Below are positions 1-11,787 of a stretch of 64,000 nt of DNA, piece by piece. This stretch comes from Grifola frondosa (lineage: Eukaryota; Basidiomycota; Agaricomycetes; Polyporales; Grifolaceae). Every line of letters starts with the position of its first letter. Position 1 is the first letter of the stretch. The notes under the pieces were generated by a model. The model saw nothing but the letters and a program-made list of their open reading frames with translations, made no database searches and was not told the origin of the DNA. Made by a program: the position numbers and the translations under genes. The stretch is from contig LUGG01000002.1 of assembly GCA_001683735.1 (NCBI GenBank), positions 1,240,001 through 1,304,000 on the forward strand, in the 5' to 3' direction.

Positions 1-429
1 TTCAAGAAGCCTCGTCTGCCGATCTCCACACCTGCCTCGAAACCCATAATGAAGCCCACCCATCCGAAGGACCTCGTTCAGCTTCACCACGCCCCTCCAC
101 CCAAACCTTCCATGATTCCGCGTGTTGCACAGAAGCCGAAGCCTCTCGTCAAACTGCGTCCCGCGCCGTCAGCGCCGCCTGTAAGACCGAAGACCTCGTT
201 GGGCATTTTGAGCGATCGACGCAGCAGTGCTGGGAGCGTCAAGGATTTAGTGAAGGGTTTCGAAGATATGGAGAAGCAACAGGCATTGGAGAAGAAGTCG
301 TACGATATGCTGCATTTGCGGCGTACGAAGAGCATTGGAGAGTGGGTCTCGCGCGACAAATGGACAGAAGTCGCAGAAACCGATCTGGAGACCATGATCT
401 CGTTTGTTCATCTTATGCCTGAAATATAG
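1..429 (+). CDS. 3' end of unrecognised protein gene (partial)
   Basis: The frame is open from the first base of the window and ends with TAG at 427-429, so this is the C-terminal ~142 residues of a gene that starts upstream. The visible part is rich in Pro, Lys and Arg, with short Pro-rich patches in the first 60 residues. It then becomes a charged segment that may be helical (KDLVKGFEDMEKQQALEKKS). No domain is recognised. A disordered linker followed by a basic/helical tail would fit a nuclear or cytoskeletal protein, but that is a guess. It converges on the minus-strand DcpS gene, with about 200 nt between the two stops. Confidence 0.6.
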   Translation, partial: FKKPRLPISTPASKPIMKPTHPKDLVQLHHAPPPKPSMIPRVAQKPKPLVKLRPAPSAPPVRPKTSLGILSDRRSSAGSVKDLVKGFEDMEKQQALEKKSYDMLHLRRTKSIGEWVSRDKWTEVAETDLETMISFVHLMPEI

Positions 430-630
430 ATACCATCCTAGTTGCATATGCATGTACAAGCTATGAGCGTTTTTAAATAGTCCGGTTTTCACGAATCATA
501 TGACTTATGCAGATGATTTGTTGCATTTCAACAATAACGCGGAAGAGAGAAAAGTGTAGTAACTTGATGTAAATCAGACTGGGTCTATTCATCATTATCG
601 AAACAACCAGCAACGGAAACATGACAGCAA

Positions 631-1928
631 CTAGTGGTATCCGAGCGCAGCTTGGGCAGCTTTCATGGGTTCGAACAAGCTGTGTTGTTCACCCAGGCCG
701 TACGTGAAGGTCATGCGTTGGAAAACGGAAGGTCCATCATCCGGATCGCATTCGAGCTGGACAACGTCAGAATGCGAGATGTCACGAAATGAAAGATAAC
801 ATGACGAACTAGGGAAATAACGTCGTCGAGGAGATGCGCTTGACCGACGGACATCCCATGCAATCCTTGATAGTTTGCATTTACAATATGCACGTGGAAA
901 TGATCTGATGAAAACAATTAATGCCCTCATGCAACGGGTGCCAAGGATGAGAAGAAGCTCACAGTAGGAGGGCTGGTAGTGTACGAACATTCGCAGAGAA
1001 CCCTCTTCGAGGCCCCACCTGCCTTTGACCTTTCTAGTCGCTTCCCTCGGATACTCTTCAGCATACCTAAGTGGTATTTTGTCAGATCTCGAAGACTTCT
1101 GATATCCTTCGATAGGGCGATTGCCACCAGATACAACGAGCTGATGGTGGTGAGATCCCACTTCATGTCGGGTAGCATCACGTAGCCGAAATCAGGAGAT
1201 GGGTCTTTGTGAAGGACCTTGTCGGCTTCGGACTTTCCGGTCAGAATATTGTCTACCCTTGGTGCGAAAGAGCCAAAAATAAAGCAATTAATTCATATTA
1301 ATAGAAATAGAAACTGCTCACAAAATACCATTGTGTCCGGGAGCTAGGAAATGCGGAAATGTAACGGCCTGACGATGCGATCGTACAATTCTGGCGTCTC
1401 GTGCACCATCACGACTTCCTGCTTGGAGTACTATCTCGCCTATAAGCAAACGCACTGCTCACAGCAAATTATCACATACTTTGCGAATATGGACTTCGGT
1501 GGCGGGGTAGACAATGTTGATCTTGACATCCGGTCTCTCTCCGCTATTACTGCCCCAGCCAAAGAGCCAGGTATACTAAGTATATGTCATTGACACATAA
1601 ATTCTAGGATCTGACAGGGCACGGCGCACAATATCGGTGCTCTCTATTAGCTTGGCATTCTGAAGCCATGTGGAGAATAGTTCTTGTGCAGAATCGACGG
1701 AGAAGGCGGTTTTTTCGATCCGCACAATTGCGGCAGAATATTTCTCAGGTACAGAGGAATCAGGAAAGCTTCCCAGAAGTGTAATCGTGTGCGAGATAGG
1801 ATCTACAGTGGAGAAGCATCAAATCAGGATCCCCAATGGTCAGTAGTATGTGATTTACCTTCATTCAAGACCCGCTCAAACCTGAAGCGTCGAAGAGTAT
1901 CCAGATTGCTAATCACAAGACCCCTCAT
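631..1928 (-). CDS. Scavenger mRNA decapping enzyme DcpS (m7GpppX diphosphatase)
   Basis: This HIT-family enzyme hydrolyses the cap dinucleotide left after 3'-5' mRNA decay. The signature HIT triad HFHVHIV is rebuilt by splicing an intron at about 905-956, giving YYHFHVHIV. Upstream lie LPDMKWD, LYLVAIAL and IRSLRDLT, all diagnostic of DcpS. Downstream are AHLLDDVI, LECDP and the C-terminus FTYGLGEQH. The N-terminal half has IVYPATEVHIRK and VRIEKTAFSV, and the start at 1928 gives MRGLVISNLDTLRRFRFERVL, matching the usual FxxxxVL opening. Six exons are implied. Two single-base frame breaks, at about 1041-1050 (one base missing) and 1358-1366 (one extra), interrupt very conserved stretches. 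I treat them as probable sequence errors, because the residues on both sides are intact. Confidence 0.93.
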
Positions 1929-2291
1929 GGTTAGCGACCACACGAGTAGGATTCAAGAAATAACCCTCTATAATCTGCACACCTCCGCCGCGGAGTGGAT
2001 GGTATCGATTGAAAACGGTGGCGCGTCACGCGTCAAGGCGCGCGGTGGTAAACGCGGCTGCGCACGTGCGTGAAAATACGCGACTCGCGTTGAAATCTTC
2101 TGCGCATTGTCTTCTCGGAAGAATCACTCGATAATTATTGGCTGGAATAGACCACTTGTTCAGCTGATCATGGCATGCATGGCAGAGAAGCTCGCACCGG
2201 ACGTATAAATACATCTCAGGAGGTATCATTCTGCACGGCGGTGGTCTCCCTGTCAGCCTCTTGAGTCTTCGTATCGCTGGTAGTAGCGACT
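1929..2291. promoter_or_regulatory. Divergent intergenic promoter of DcpS and phosphatase genes
   Basis: This 363-nt spacer separates two divergently transcribed genes. On the plus strand a TATA-like TATAAAT at 2204-2210 lies about 82 nt upstream of the phosphatase ATG, a normal basidiomycete distance. No comparable TATA was seen for the DcpS side. The segment 2014-2090 is rich in CG and CGCG steps. No factor binding site is claimed. Confidence 0.5.
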
Positions 2292-4183
2292 ATGTTGCAC
2301 TGTCTCGCTCACAACCTCATTGTGGGACTGGGGTGTGCCGCCACGATTGCGGCTGCAGCACCCGTGCTACCCTGCGGTATGTGATGGACAGTCAATGTGT
2401 AGTGATCTCTGACATATGTACGCATGTGTGTTTGCACTTCCAGGTTTGGACCAGCTTGCATTAAGGAAGGATAGTAATTCTGATTCTGACAAGCTTCAGA
2501 TATCCTCCAGGTCTAGCAGTCCTCTTGATCCATATCCTGACAAGCCGCGTGTTGTGTTTCGGGAAGACGGTACATTCAAGATTACGGTCTTCTCTGATCT
2601 GCATTATGGCGAGAATCCATGGGATGCATGGGGCCCTCAGCAAGACGTTAATAGCACGATATTGATGAATATAGTCTTGACTGATGAGAAGCCTGACTAC
2701 GTGTACGTGTATTATACCTTCATATTCAAATCGTTCCTCACTGTATTTGAATATATAGAGTCTTGAACGGCGATCAAATAACCGGCGAAAGTGAGCCATC
2801 ATTCAATTGAATAGACAGCTACATGGATCTTTCTAACTACTCTTAACTCGGATGGTCATCCAGACACCTTCCGAGAGAATTCCACAACTCTGATAGACGA
2901 AATTGTGGCGCCTTTGAATCATTTCAAAATCCCTTTCTCGTCTACCCAAGGCGTACGTCTTGTCCTCAATATTTGACATTAAGATATATTTTGATGACTG
3001 AACGCGTGCAGAATCACGACAATGAGCCTAATATCACTCATTTGGAAGAGATCCGACGTGAACAACTTGTGGCACCCTTGAGCTACACCCGCACGGTGCC
3101 TCCTGGGATCGGTGGTGAAGATGGTCCGGGAACATACTGGGTTCCAGTAAGCGCTATTTTGTTTCAGGCTACTCGCATTGACATTAATTCGTTCGTTCAG
3201 GTATATGCTCATGAAAATGGTAGGTTGAACCAGGCCACAATCGTACCATCCAGACCTTCAGCCGCAATTTGATAGATCAATCACCGGCGTTGGTTCTTTG
3301 GTTCTTTGACTCGCGAGGTCTGCAATATACGTATGAGGGTTCTTATAACATACTGATTTGACCGTGCACTCAGGCGGCTTTACCACAGGAAGCAATTCTA
3401 CGCCCGTTCCTGACTGGGTAGACTCCAGCGTCGCAGGCTGGATTCAGCAGGAAGTCGCTTATATGAATGCCGGATGGGGTCCTGCCGACGTGGTTGGTAG
3501 GGGGAATTTAGCATTCGTTCATATTCCTCCGTGAGCATCTTCTTGGAAATCTGCGTAGCGACTGGCGTTTGATGGGATGCGCAAGGCACGCCATCCAGGC
3601 ATTACAGCCTGATCTCAATAGTACTCAGGATCCCGGACTTAACGGTAGGTCCAAATTCGCCGCAATCGTCATCTCATGTGCCTGATAACATCCTCTTGGC
3701 CATCTAAAATAGCGGATGTTCTTGGTTCTGGATCCACGCAAGCTACAACCGACGCATCTAATGATGGCAAAGACCAGCCATTCTGGGACGCACTGAGCGA
3801 ATACGTGCTCAACTTGCATGCTGTCATATCTGGACATGGTGAGTGATACATCATTCTGGGAACTGCGAGTATCATATGTTTTCTCTCATTTTCACTTCCA
3901 CAGACCACGGAAATGAATGGTGTAAGCGTGAACCCACCAAGAACGTCATCTTCTGCTTCGACAAGCATTCGGGGTAAGTCCGCACCCCAGCGTCATACTA
4001 TAAAATGCGATTGATGACGCCTCGCGACACAGGTACGGTGGATACAGCAGCGCGGGATGGGGCCACGGCGTGCGCAACATCGTCTTCTCTTCTCCCAAAG
4101 TGAGCGACGCCCCGGTGACTTGGATTAGAATGGAAGACGGCGAGACCCATGCAAGGATCACGTTGAATGCTGGTTATATGTAG
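2292..4183 (+). CDS. Secreted calcineurin-like metallophosphoesterase (DCR2 / PAP-29-like)
   Basis: This is a dinuclear-metal phosphoesterase of the fungal DCR2-like group. Exon 1 encodes a signal peptide (MLHCLAHNLIVGLGCAATIA, then AAAP), so it is probably secreted or vacuolar. Metal-binding blocks appear in family order: FSDLHYG (DxH), then LNGDQITGE (GDxxxxE) restored by an intron after DYV. Next comes NHDNEPNIT (NHD/E) with an intron just before it, then DHGNEWC and DKHSGYGGY near the C-terminus. At least seven exons, with introns of about 50-80 nt. The stop at 4181-4183 follows TLNAGYM. The substrate is unknown; phosphoprotein, phosphate monoester or phosphodiester are all possible. The divergent neighbour is DcpS, with no obvious functional link. 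Confidence 0.88.
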
Positions 4184-4290
4184 CGATCTTTTCTGAATCC
4201 ATCCTTCACGAATCAATCTTTCAGGAATCAATCTATTATGATATCCCATCCTCAATGCGCTAGTCCGGAACACTATAACGAAACACGAAA

Positions 4291-5334
4291 TCACCAAGGC
4301 TCAATAATACCTCCATGCGCAATTCCCTCGAACAACATTCCCAAGTCTGTCGCGGTCCTCGCGTTATACCCCCTCATAGTAAAATCGGTCTTCGTAGCCC
4401 TGTCGAAGTCCACCACTCGATAATGGTGGACAACATTATGGTAAGGGCATTTCAAAGTGGGAAGCGCACGAGAAGATTTAAGTTTAGGTCGCTTGAGAAT
4501 GTTGGCGTAGCGAACGTCTGCGTGGTCGACGCCCATGAAGCCGAGATCTTCATACACTTCATACATATCCGCGCTGTTGAGAGTCTATTAGAAACAGAGT
4601 AGACATGAACGAAGACCGGGTACGCACTCTTCTGCGTAATTGACGAACATCTCCAACTTGCTGCCAAGGCGTTCGAGAACGAGAAAGGAGACCTTGTTTG
4701 TTTGAGGCGCTTTGGACTGACTTGCGGCGTGCACGTTCGAGCTACTATCATTGTCCGAATCATCAGACTCGCCGTCGTCATACAGTAAGTGGTCTTGATC
4801 CAATTCAGCTTCGAACCACCCATAACAGCGCGCGATCGAGACTCCTTGAATAGCTTGCATCTCGTGATAAGCTGCAGCTTCGCGACTCAGCGACTCTGTG
4901 TATTTGGGCCTGGCGACCTTGACGACGAGCTGGGGAAGAACGGGTGGCGCTGGAGAGAGCATGACGTCGGAGGGGTCGGAAGGATCGGAAAGACTCATGG
5001 CGGACGTGAGGAAGACCCTTCCGCAACGACCACTGGAGAGCTCTTTTCTAATACAGAGTTCGAGGCGAAAGTCTTGAGGCCCGGGGAGGTTGTCAGGCAC
5101 CCGGGGAGGAAACCCGTCAGGCCGAACATAGAGGTGGTTTTCGTGAACGGCGAGAAGGGGAGGTGGTTTACATCGCGTAGCCTGCACGCTGACCTTTTTG
5201 CCATCCTGCGTTTTCACCAGACCACGAATAACAACAGAGCCGACAGCATTGAGCGCCTGGGCCAATGCGAGTTAGTTCAAATTCAGAACGTCTATAGGGG
5301 AACGTACAAGTGGTTCATCTCTGGAGATTGGCAT
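4291..5334 (-). CDS. Kinase-like tandem paralogue A
   Basis: First of five tandem copies and the only one whose reading frame looks intact. Gene plan: a 9-codon exon 1 (MPISRDEPL, 5308-5334), an intron, a long exon 2 ending near 4617, a 54-nt intron, then exon 3. Kinase hallmarks in order: a degenerate glycine loop SSGRCGRVF; Lys in VVKVARP; Glu in the helix EAAAYHEMQ; an acidic low-complexity insert (DDGESDDSDNDSSS); hinge FLVLERLG; catalytic loop VDHADVRYANIL (HxDxxxxN); and DFD in place of DFG (RVVDFDRA). Only about 45 residues follow DFD, so most of the C-lobe is missing. Activity is possible but unproven. Function unknown; the family is lineage-specific. Confidence 0.8.
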
Positions 5335-5851
5335 TGATATCGAGGTATAATGACTGAGAAGTTGTAGGGAGACTTGGTTTTTCAATTGGTCTGCTGATAC
5401 GAAGTGACCACGGCGCAGACCTCCTGGCTGGAGGGGTTGTGGAAAGTGAGGATGGCGAGGACCATATGGATGTAGACTAGGAAAAACACAAGTTTCAGTA
5501 TGAACTAGTCGATCGTCGCTCGCCAGCCTATATATGTGCGGAAGACAGTCGTCCCCCTGTATGGAGATCGCAAGAATGTGGTGTGTTGAACATTCCAATA
5601 ATATCCCGACCTAATACGAGACCGCCGCAAGGCTGCGGTTCCTTTGGGCGAGCACCCATCTGTGGTGAGGAAAGCATTTAGGCATTGTTTTTTGGAACAG
5701 TTCTCAGCACCCACTGACCCGGTAAGCACCATATTAGGAGATGGCGAGACTCATACATGAAGATAAAGATCTTTATTACTGAAAGTTCAGAGAGAATTGT
5801 GCATGTAAATACGACAACATTAAACACGTTGATATCATCGTTCAGGTTCAT

Positions 5852-6874
5852 TTAAAACCAAGGCTCGATAATACGTCCACGCACAATGCCCTCGAAAAGC
5901 ATTCCTAAGTCCAACTCTGTCCTCGAATTATACCCCTCCATAGTAAAATCAGTCTTTGTAGCCCTGTCGAAGTCCACCACTCGATAATGGTGGACAACGT
6001 TATGGAAGGGGCATTTCAGAGTGGGAAGCGCACGAGAGGATTTAGGCCGCATGAGAATGTTAGCGTAGCGAACGTCTGCGTGGTCGACGCCCGTGAAGCC
6101 GAGATCTTCATACACTTCGTAGATATCAGCGCTGTTGGTTGTCCATCAGAGACTGAGCAGACAAGAATGAAGGTCGGGACGCACTCTTCCTCGTAATTGA
6201 CGAACATCTTCAAATTGCGGCCAAGGCGTTCAAGAACGAGAAAGGAGACCTTGTTTGTTCGGGGGGCGGGCGCATTTGGACCACTATCATTGTCCGAATC
6301 ATCGGATTCGCCACCGTCAAACAGTACGTGGTCCTTGCCCAACTCAGCCTCGAACCATCCGTAACAACGCGCAATCGATACTCCTTGAATAGCTTGCATC
6401 TCGTGATAAGCTGCAGCTTCGCGACCCAATGATTCTACATAGTTAGGTCTGGCGATCTTGATGACGAGCTCAGGAAGAACGGGAGGTGCTGGAGAGAGTA
6501 TGGCATCGGAGGAGTTTGAAGGATCGGAAAGACTTGTGGTGGATGTGGGGAAGACCCTTCCGCAACGACCACTGGAGAGCTTTTTTCTAACACGAAGTTC
6601 GAGGCGAAAATCTTTGGGCTCGGGGAGATTGTCAGGTACCCGGGGAGGGAAACCGTCGGGTGAACAAAAAGATGGTCTTCATGAACAGCAGGAAGAGGAG
6701 GCGGTTTACATCGCGTAGCCCTCACGCTCACCTTTTTGCCATCTCGGTCTTTCACTAGACCACGAACGACAACACAGCCGACAGCGTTGAGCGCCTAGGC
6801 CAATGTGAGTTAGAGTTCAGGACATCTACTGAGTGAGGCGAGCATACGAGTGGCTCATCTTTCGGGAGTGGCAT
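5852..6874 (-). CDS. Kinase-like tandem paralogue B
   Basis: Closest relative of copy A, sharing long stretches such as YGWFEAEL and KCPFHNVVHHYRVVDFDRA. Exon 1 encodes MPLPKDEPL (start 6874) and ends at a GTATGC donor. The HADVRYANIL loop and DFD motif are present, and the protein ends IIEPWF. The intron before exon 3 is 53 nt (GTGCGT...CAACAG) and must be spliced to keep frame, restoring GAC GCT GAT ATC. One base is missing at about 6655-6662 relative to copy A (CCTGACGG versus CCGACGG), which shifts frame in the segment between HLFVHP and VPDNLP. This is either a pseudogenising deletion or, more likely given the rest of the window, a sequence error. The acidic insert is shorter than in A. 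Confidence 0.72.
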
Positions 6875-7321
6875 GGATGTCGAATTTCAAGAATTGAATA
6901 TTGAGCAGTGGTTGTTGCGCAGCGAGCATGCTCAGGGGAAGGGTCGCCATCCAGCGGCTACATGCGGAAGCAAATGTGCAAAGAAAGTATCCGCGAAACG
7001 TCTCCTGAGAAGGAATGACTTCCGCATATAGCGATCGATTTTGCGGTACAAATAAAACAAATCCGGCCTACTGCTCTCGAAGATGCTTCAAAAAGTCTGC
7101 GAAATTCACTATAATATTCGCCTCATGAATTTGATAGTTATGGAATGCAAGTATTTCACAGGAGGTGAAAAGAAGTACATAGAGCTTGTGTCGATCAGTA
7201 GGCTCTCAGCAACACGACCGTCGACGTTCAACACGCTGGCCACTTCAAAGGCAATGACTTATCAAGCAGAATACGCGGAACTGTACACTACCGTACTGCC
7301 TTCAAATCAAACGGTACGCAG

Positions 7322-8369
7322 TCACCAAGGCTCGATAATGCGTCCATGCGCAACTCCTTCGAATACCATCCCTAAATCATACTTTGTCCTCAGCTTATAC
7401 CCCTCTATAGTGAAATCAGTCTTCACAGCCCTGTCAAAGTCTACAATTCGATAGTAATGGATGCAGTTATGAAAGGGACATTTCTGACCAGGAAGCGCAA
7501 GAGGAGATTTAGACGGTTTGAGAATATTGGCGTAGCGAACGTCTGCGTGGTCAACGCCTACAAGGCCGAGATCTTCATATACTTGATAGATATCAGCACT
7601 GTTAGGCAACAGGTAATCAGAGAATGGCAGATATCCACGAAGGCTGTGTACGCACTCTCGTCGATAATCGACATACATTTTCAACTTGCCGCCAAGCCGT
7701 TCGAGAACGAGAAAGGAGATCTTGTTTGTTGGAGGCGCTTTGGACTGATTTGCGGTGTAGCCGTCCGAGCTACTATCACTGTCCGAACCATCAGATTCGC
7801 CGCGCTCGTCCAGGACGTGATCCTGGTCCAACTCGGCCTCAAACCATCCGTAGCAACGTGGAACCGACACTCCTTGAATTGCTTGAATTTCATGATACGC
7901 GGCAGCTTCCTGACTCAGTGACTCAGCGTATTTAGGCCTGGCAACCTTGACGACGAGCTGGGGAAGCATGGGTGGCGCTGGAGAGAGTACGACGTCGGAG
8001 GGCTCAGAAGGATCTGAAAGACTTATGGTTGACGTGAGGAAAACTCTTCCACAACGGCCACTGGAGAGTTTTTCCATGACAGAGAGTTCGAGGTGAAAAT
8101 CCTTGGGCTCGGGGAGATTGTCAGGCACCGGGGAGGAAACCCATCGGGCAGAATATAAGGAGAATCTTCATTAGCAGTATAAAGGAGAGGCGGTTTACAT
8201 CGACAGCGTGCACTTCGATCTCTTTGCCAGCCTGGGTTTTCACAAGACCGCGAATGACAACGGAGCCGACAGCATTTAGCGCCTGGAGCAATATTTGCGA
8301 GTTAGTTAAGTTCAGGACATCTACTGAATGAGACGACCGTACGAGTGGCTCATCCCTAGAGAGTTGCAT
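7322..8369 (-). CDS. Kinase-like tandem paralogue C
   Basis: Same plan as copy A: exon 1 MQLSRDEPL (start 8369), then LNAVGSVVIRGLVKTQAG, VVKVARPKY, EAAAYHEIQ, hinge LVLERLG, VDHADVRYANIL, RIVDFDRA, and C-terminus GRIIEPW. It differs from A and B in GQKCPFHNCIHYYR, which resembles copy E. The second intron is 57 nt, a multiple of three with no stop, so spliced and unspliced messages both stay in frame. Two single-base deletions relative to A, at about 8121-8135 (CCCCGGTG versus CCCCGGGTG) and 8195-8206 (CGATGT lacking C), break the N-terminal third. A TATA-like element lies about 110 nt upstream. Confidence 0.72.
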
Positions 8370-8478
8370 CGATATCCAGTTATGAGGAAAGTTAATTGAG
8401 AATTGGATTGAACTAGCGCTGGTTATATTCGATTCGAACATTAGAACTTTAATTCTCGAGACGGTATTTGTTGATGCC

Positions 8479-8486
8479 TATTTATA
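8479..8486 (-). promoter_or_regulatory. TATA-like element of kinase-like copy C
   Basis: On the minus strand this reads TATAAATA, about 110 nt upstream of the copy C start codon and within the 201-nt spacer between copies C and D. The placement suits a core promoter. No equivalent was clear for the other four copies. Confidence 0.4.
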
Positions 8487-8570
8487 ATAAACATTTCCTC
8501 TCTGCTCCGTTCTCGCGTCTCATCATGGCTTCTGTGTTTTATATCTGTCCATTTCTATTTCATCTTCTCG

Positions 8571-9628
8571 TTACAACCAAGGTTCAATAATATGTCCATG
8601 CAGAATTCCCTCAAACAGTATTCCCAAGTCCGTTTCTCTCCTCTCACTATGCCCCTCCATACTAAAATCTGTTTTTACAGCCCTGTCGAAGTCGACTATT
8701 CGATAATAGTGGACAACGTTATGATAGGGGCATTTCAGAGTAGGAAGTGCAAGAGGCGATTCAGGCGGCATGAGAATATTGGCATAACGGACGTCCGCGT
8801 GGCTGACTCCCATGTAGGCGAGATCCTCATACACTTCGTAGATATCAAGGCTGTTAGACAACAGTAAATCAGGGACTGGCATATAATGATAAAGACGGTG
8901 TACGACGCACTCTCGCTCATAATCAACATACATCTCTAGGTTGCCACCGAGTCGTTCGAGAACGAGAAAAGAAACTTTATTCGTCGGAGAAGCCAACTTG
9001 GCCTTGGAACGACGCTTTGCGGCACCGCTACTGTCGCTGTCTGAGTCTGATTCACCTCCGTCGTCGAACAGGACGTGGTCTTGATCCAATTCGGCTTCGA
9101 ACCACCCATAACAACGCGCGACCGACACTCCCTGAATGGCTTGTATTTGTGATACGCCGCCGCTTCCTGTCTTAGTCGCTTGATGTAATTAGGTTTGGCG
9201 ACCTTCACGACGAGCTCAGGAAGAACCGGAGGCACAGAAGAGTATGGTGTCGGAAGGATCGGAGGGATCGGAAATGCTCATGGTGGACGTAAGGAAGACT
9301 CTTCCACAACGGCCACCAGAGAGCTTTTTTCCGATAGAGAGTTCGAGGCGATAATCTTTGGGCTCCGGGAGATTGTCAGGTACTCGGGGAGGGATACCGT
9401 CAGGTCGAGTCAAAGCACCGGCGCCGTGACGGACGGCAAAAAGAGGAGGCGGTTTGCATCGTACGGCCTGCACATCGACTTCTTTGCCAGCTTTGGTCTT
9501 CACTAGACCATGAAGGACGACAGAGCCGACAGCATTGAGCGCCTGAAATGATACGAAAAATCAGCTAGGTTGGACGTCTATCATCGATGAGTCTAGCTTA
9601 CAAGGGGTTCGTCTCTTGGGAGATGCAT
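8571..9628 (-). CDS. Kinase-like tandem paralogue D
   Basis: Exon 1 is MHLPRDEPL (start 9628) with a GTAAGC donor. Conserved blocks: VRCKPPPL, GGRCGRVFLTS, VVKVAKPNY, CYGWFEAEL, an acidic insert followed by a Lys/Arg patch (AAKRRSKAKL), LVLERLG, VSHADVRYANIL, RIVDFDRA, HIIEPWL. The catalytic loop has VSHAD where the other copies have a DHAD element, but the HxD and Asn remain. The second intron is 60 nt and open in frame. Two missing bases, at about 9141-9155 (YHEIQ region) and 9235-9245 (before PPVLPELVVKV), split the frame. Intact motifs on both sides suggest recent damage or a sequence error rather than long decay. Confidence 0.72.
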
Positions 9629-10376
9629 GGATGCCGAATTGTAAGGAAGAAAAAACTGTATGGAGATTGCTTGCAGTGCGTATGTTGGTGATTGAATAAC
9701 CTTGAACTTCGAAACCGCGGACGTGGCGGTGACTGTGGCACAATGATCGCGCGAATAAATTCACACGACGATCGGCCCCGATATGAGAAATTGTCACGTT
9801 CAATACGGTATTGACTGATCCTACCTGATCCGGTGCAGTACTCCCAACTTGAGGATTCGGAGGTTACCGCAGGGCAATAAGCTTGAGGGATCTCGCTTCA
9901 TAGACGAAGTCTCTCGATGCTTCCACATGATACCCGTTGATGGTCTTCTCATCAAGGATCAATGAGTCCACTTCAGTTACCAGAAATGGTCTCAGTGAGT
10001 CAGTCATTCTCTATCAGATCGCTTTAGCATCATGTAACATGCTAACGGTCTCAGATTTTATTCTAGCCCTGATTGAACGGTTTGGAGTACAAGTGTGTTT
10101 CCTTTTCGGACGCCAATGCGGTGAACGATTGGTCATTACCGATGGCCACATGTCTAGAAAGCGATGTCTTTTTCCAAGAGTGGAAACCAGAGAATCTTCG
10201 CGTCGTATGTATCGAGAGTTTTTTTGTTCAACTTTGCCGAAATCTTGTTCTGCCAAGCCTCATTTCTTCCACAGTTCTTCCGACCTCGTTGCTGCCGCGT
10301 AAATACGGTGGCATCGAGGTAAATCGCACTCATCCCCATCACCTCGCACTCCATCTTCGTTCGCTATATTGCAAAC
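9629..10376. other. Intergenic, divergent from copy D
   Basis: This is 748 nt between two divergent genes. A short plus-strand frame around 10073-10205 contains a coding-like run (FSDANAVNDWSLP), but it lacks clear splice partners and I could not attach it to the downstream gene. It may be a 5' exon or chance. No TATA or repeat was seen. Confidence 0.35.
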
Positions 10377-11787
10377 ATGGCTAAGTACAAGCTGTTCATG
10401 CCGCAAGACTTCCTCACAGAGAATCAAACGGAGTTCCCAACTCTTTTGAATTTACTCCCCAAGGACGTCTTTCCTTTCGCTGAACCTCCTGGTCTCGCCT
10501 TACCGTCCATGATTATATTCCCCGAAATTCATGAGGCGCCTCTGCATACGACCAACGCATCTACGACCAAAACTGCCAGTGCCGTGGAGGGTCTTTTGCA
10601 CACCGAACAGGAGCTCAGGGAGCTCCGACAAGCCCCCGAGCTTTGGCAGAATCTCGCACGTTACGCCGACATGGCGACAGACCGTCCTTACCCATCGACC
10701 TTTACCGCCAGGCCTGCGGGCTCTGACATACCCGAGCCACTTGGCCTACCCAGTGCACAGCAGCAGGCCGACGCTATCTACCAGATATGGGCTTGGTTCT
10801 TATACCATCACCTTCGTGACGAGGTCGCCGTTACAGGGAAGTCGGCGTTCAAGATGTATTTCAGCGGCACTTGATCGAACCCCTAAACATATTGAATAAG
10901 GTGAATCTTACATGGTCTCCGCTAAAAAGCAAATCTGACCGCTCACACTCTTGCTAGATGAGATATCCAAATCGAGTCCACGGGGGCGAAGCTGAATGGC
11001 CGGATAGGGAGCCTGCAAGCCCTGTACCGGAGAAGTCAATTTCCCTGTTTGGGGAGATCTTGCAATGAAGTGCGGCCCGACGCAGGAACCCCCTCAAGGC
11101 GGAAGGCTGGGCATCCTGATTGGATCCTGTTCCGGGAACCCGACCGCGATTGCAATGTCTGCCTCGCCGAAGCTAAGACCTGGTGGTCTTACCCATCGTG
11201 GATGTTCCACAGAATCCTTACCAACGATACTGCCACCAATGGTGTCTTTGATTGGACGATGAATGGAGCGGACGATTTGGGCTCGGAGGAACATGGCAAC
11301 AGGTTCTCGGATACGTCGAAGTCTTGGTTATTGACAAAACAGGTTCGTAGTCATCAGGGTTGCAACGTCGCATCTAATGATCTTTTCATTGAAGTTGTGG
11401 GGGAAATCATTTTCTACCACGCTTCGTGGGGATTCGTAACCAACGGTAAAGTAATCATGGTGTACGTCAAGACTGGAGAGCATCAGCTCACGTTTTAGTC
11501 CGGTGCTCGATGTGAGAGATAGAATCCTTTACAGAGCCATGGCTGGCCTTTGCTTCGCCGCGGTTGATGACGCCGCGAGGATGGTAGCGACAGCATGGAT
11601 CTGATCAATTTGATCTGTGGTCCGCGCGATTTCAATTGGCCCCCGCCGGGTGAGCAGCCGCCGACGCGACGCAGACCTTCCTAGGAGGCGTCGTCGCACC
11701 AGGAATAATCCTGCAGAGGACGATGGCGATGGCGATGGCGATGGCGATGAGGATCGCTCAGAAACCGAGGGAATGGATGTGGATTAG
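10377..11787 (+). CDS. PD-(D/E)XK nuclease-like fungal protein
   Basis: The ATG at 10377 opens a ~165-residue N-terminal region (MAKYKLFMPQDFLTENQ). A missing G in a GGG run at about 10832-10842 shifts the frame; past it the text reads VFQRHLIEPLNIL. An intron (GTGAAT...TGCTAG) follows, and then the key segment GHPDWILFREPD...CLAEAKTWW: a PD, 16 residues, then EAK, the spacing and core of PD-(D/E)XK nucleases. Further on are FHRILTND, GSEEHGNRFSD and WGFVTNGKVIMVYVK, then an acidic tail with a GDGDGDGD repeat ending MDVD. A 48-nt intron lies at about 11345-11392, and another frame slip near 11490-11500. I infer a nuclease fold; DNA cleavage is unproven. It sits inside the kinase-like array on the opposite strand. 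Confidence 0.62.

Noticed and set aside
631..1928. DcpS as a pseudogene because of two frame breaks
   Set aside because: All catalytic and structural motifs and five splice junctions are intact, and similar slips occur in other conserved genes here, so sequence error is the simpler reading.
4789..5337. 182-codon plus-strand frame opposite kinase-like copy A, with partial counterparts opposite other copies
   Set aside because: Recurs only because the copies are paralogous; its text has no domain and covers the introns of the real gene.
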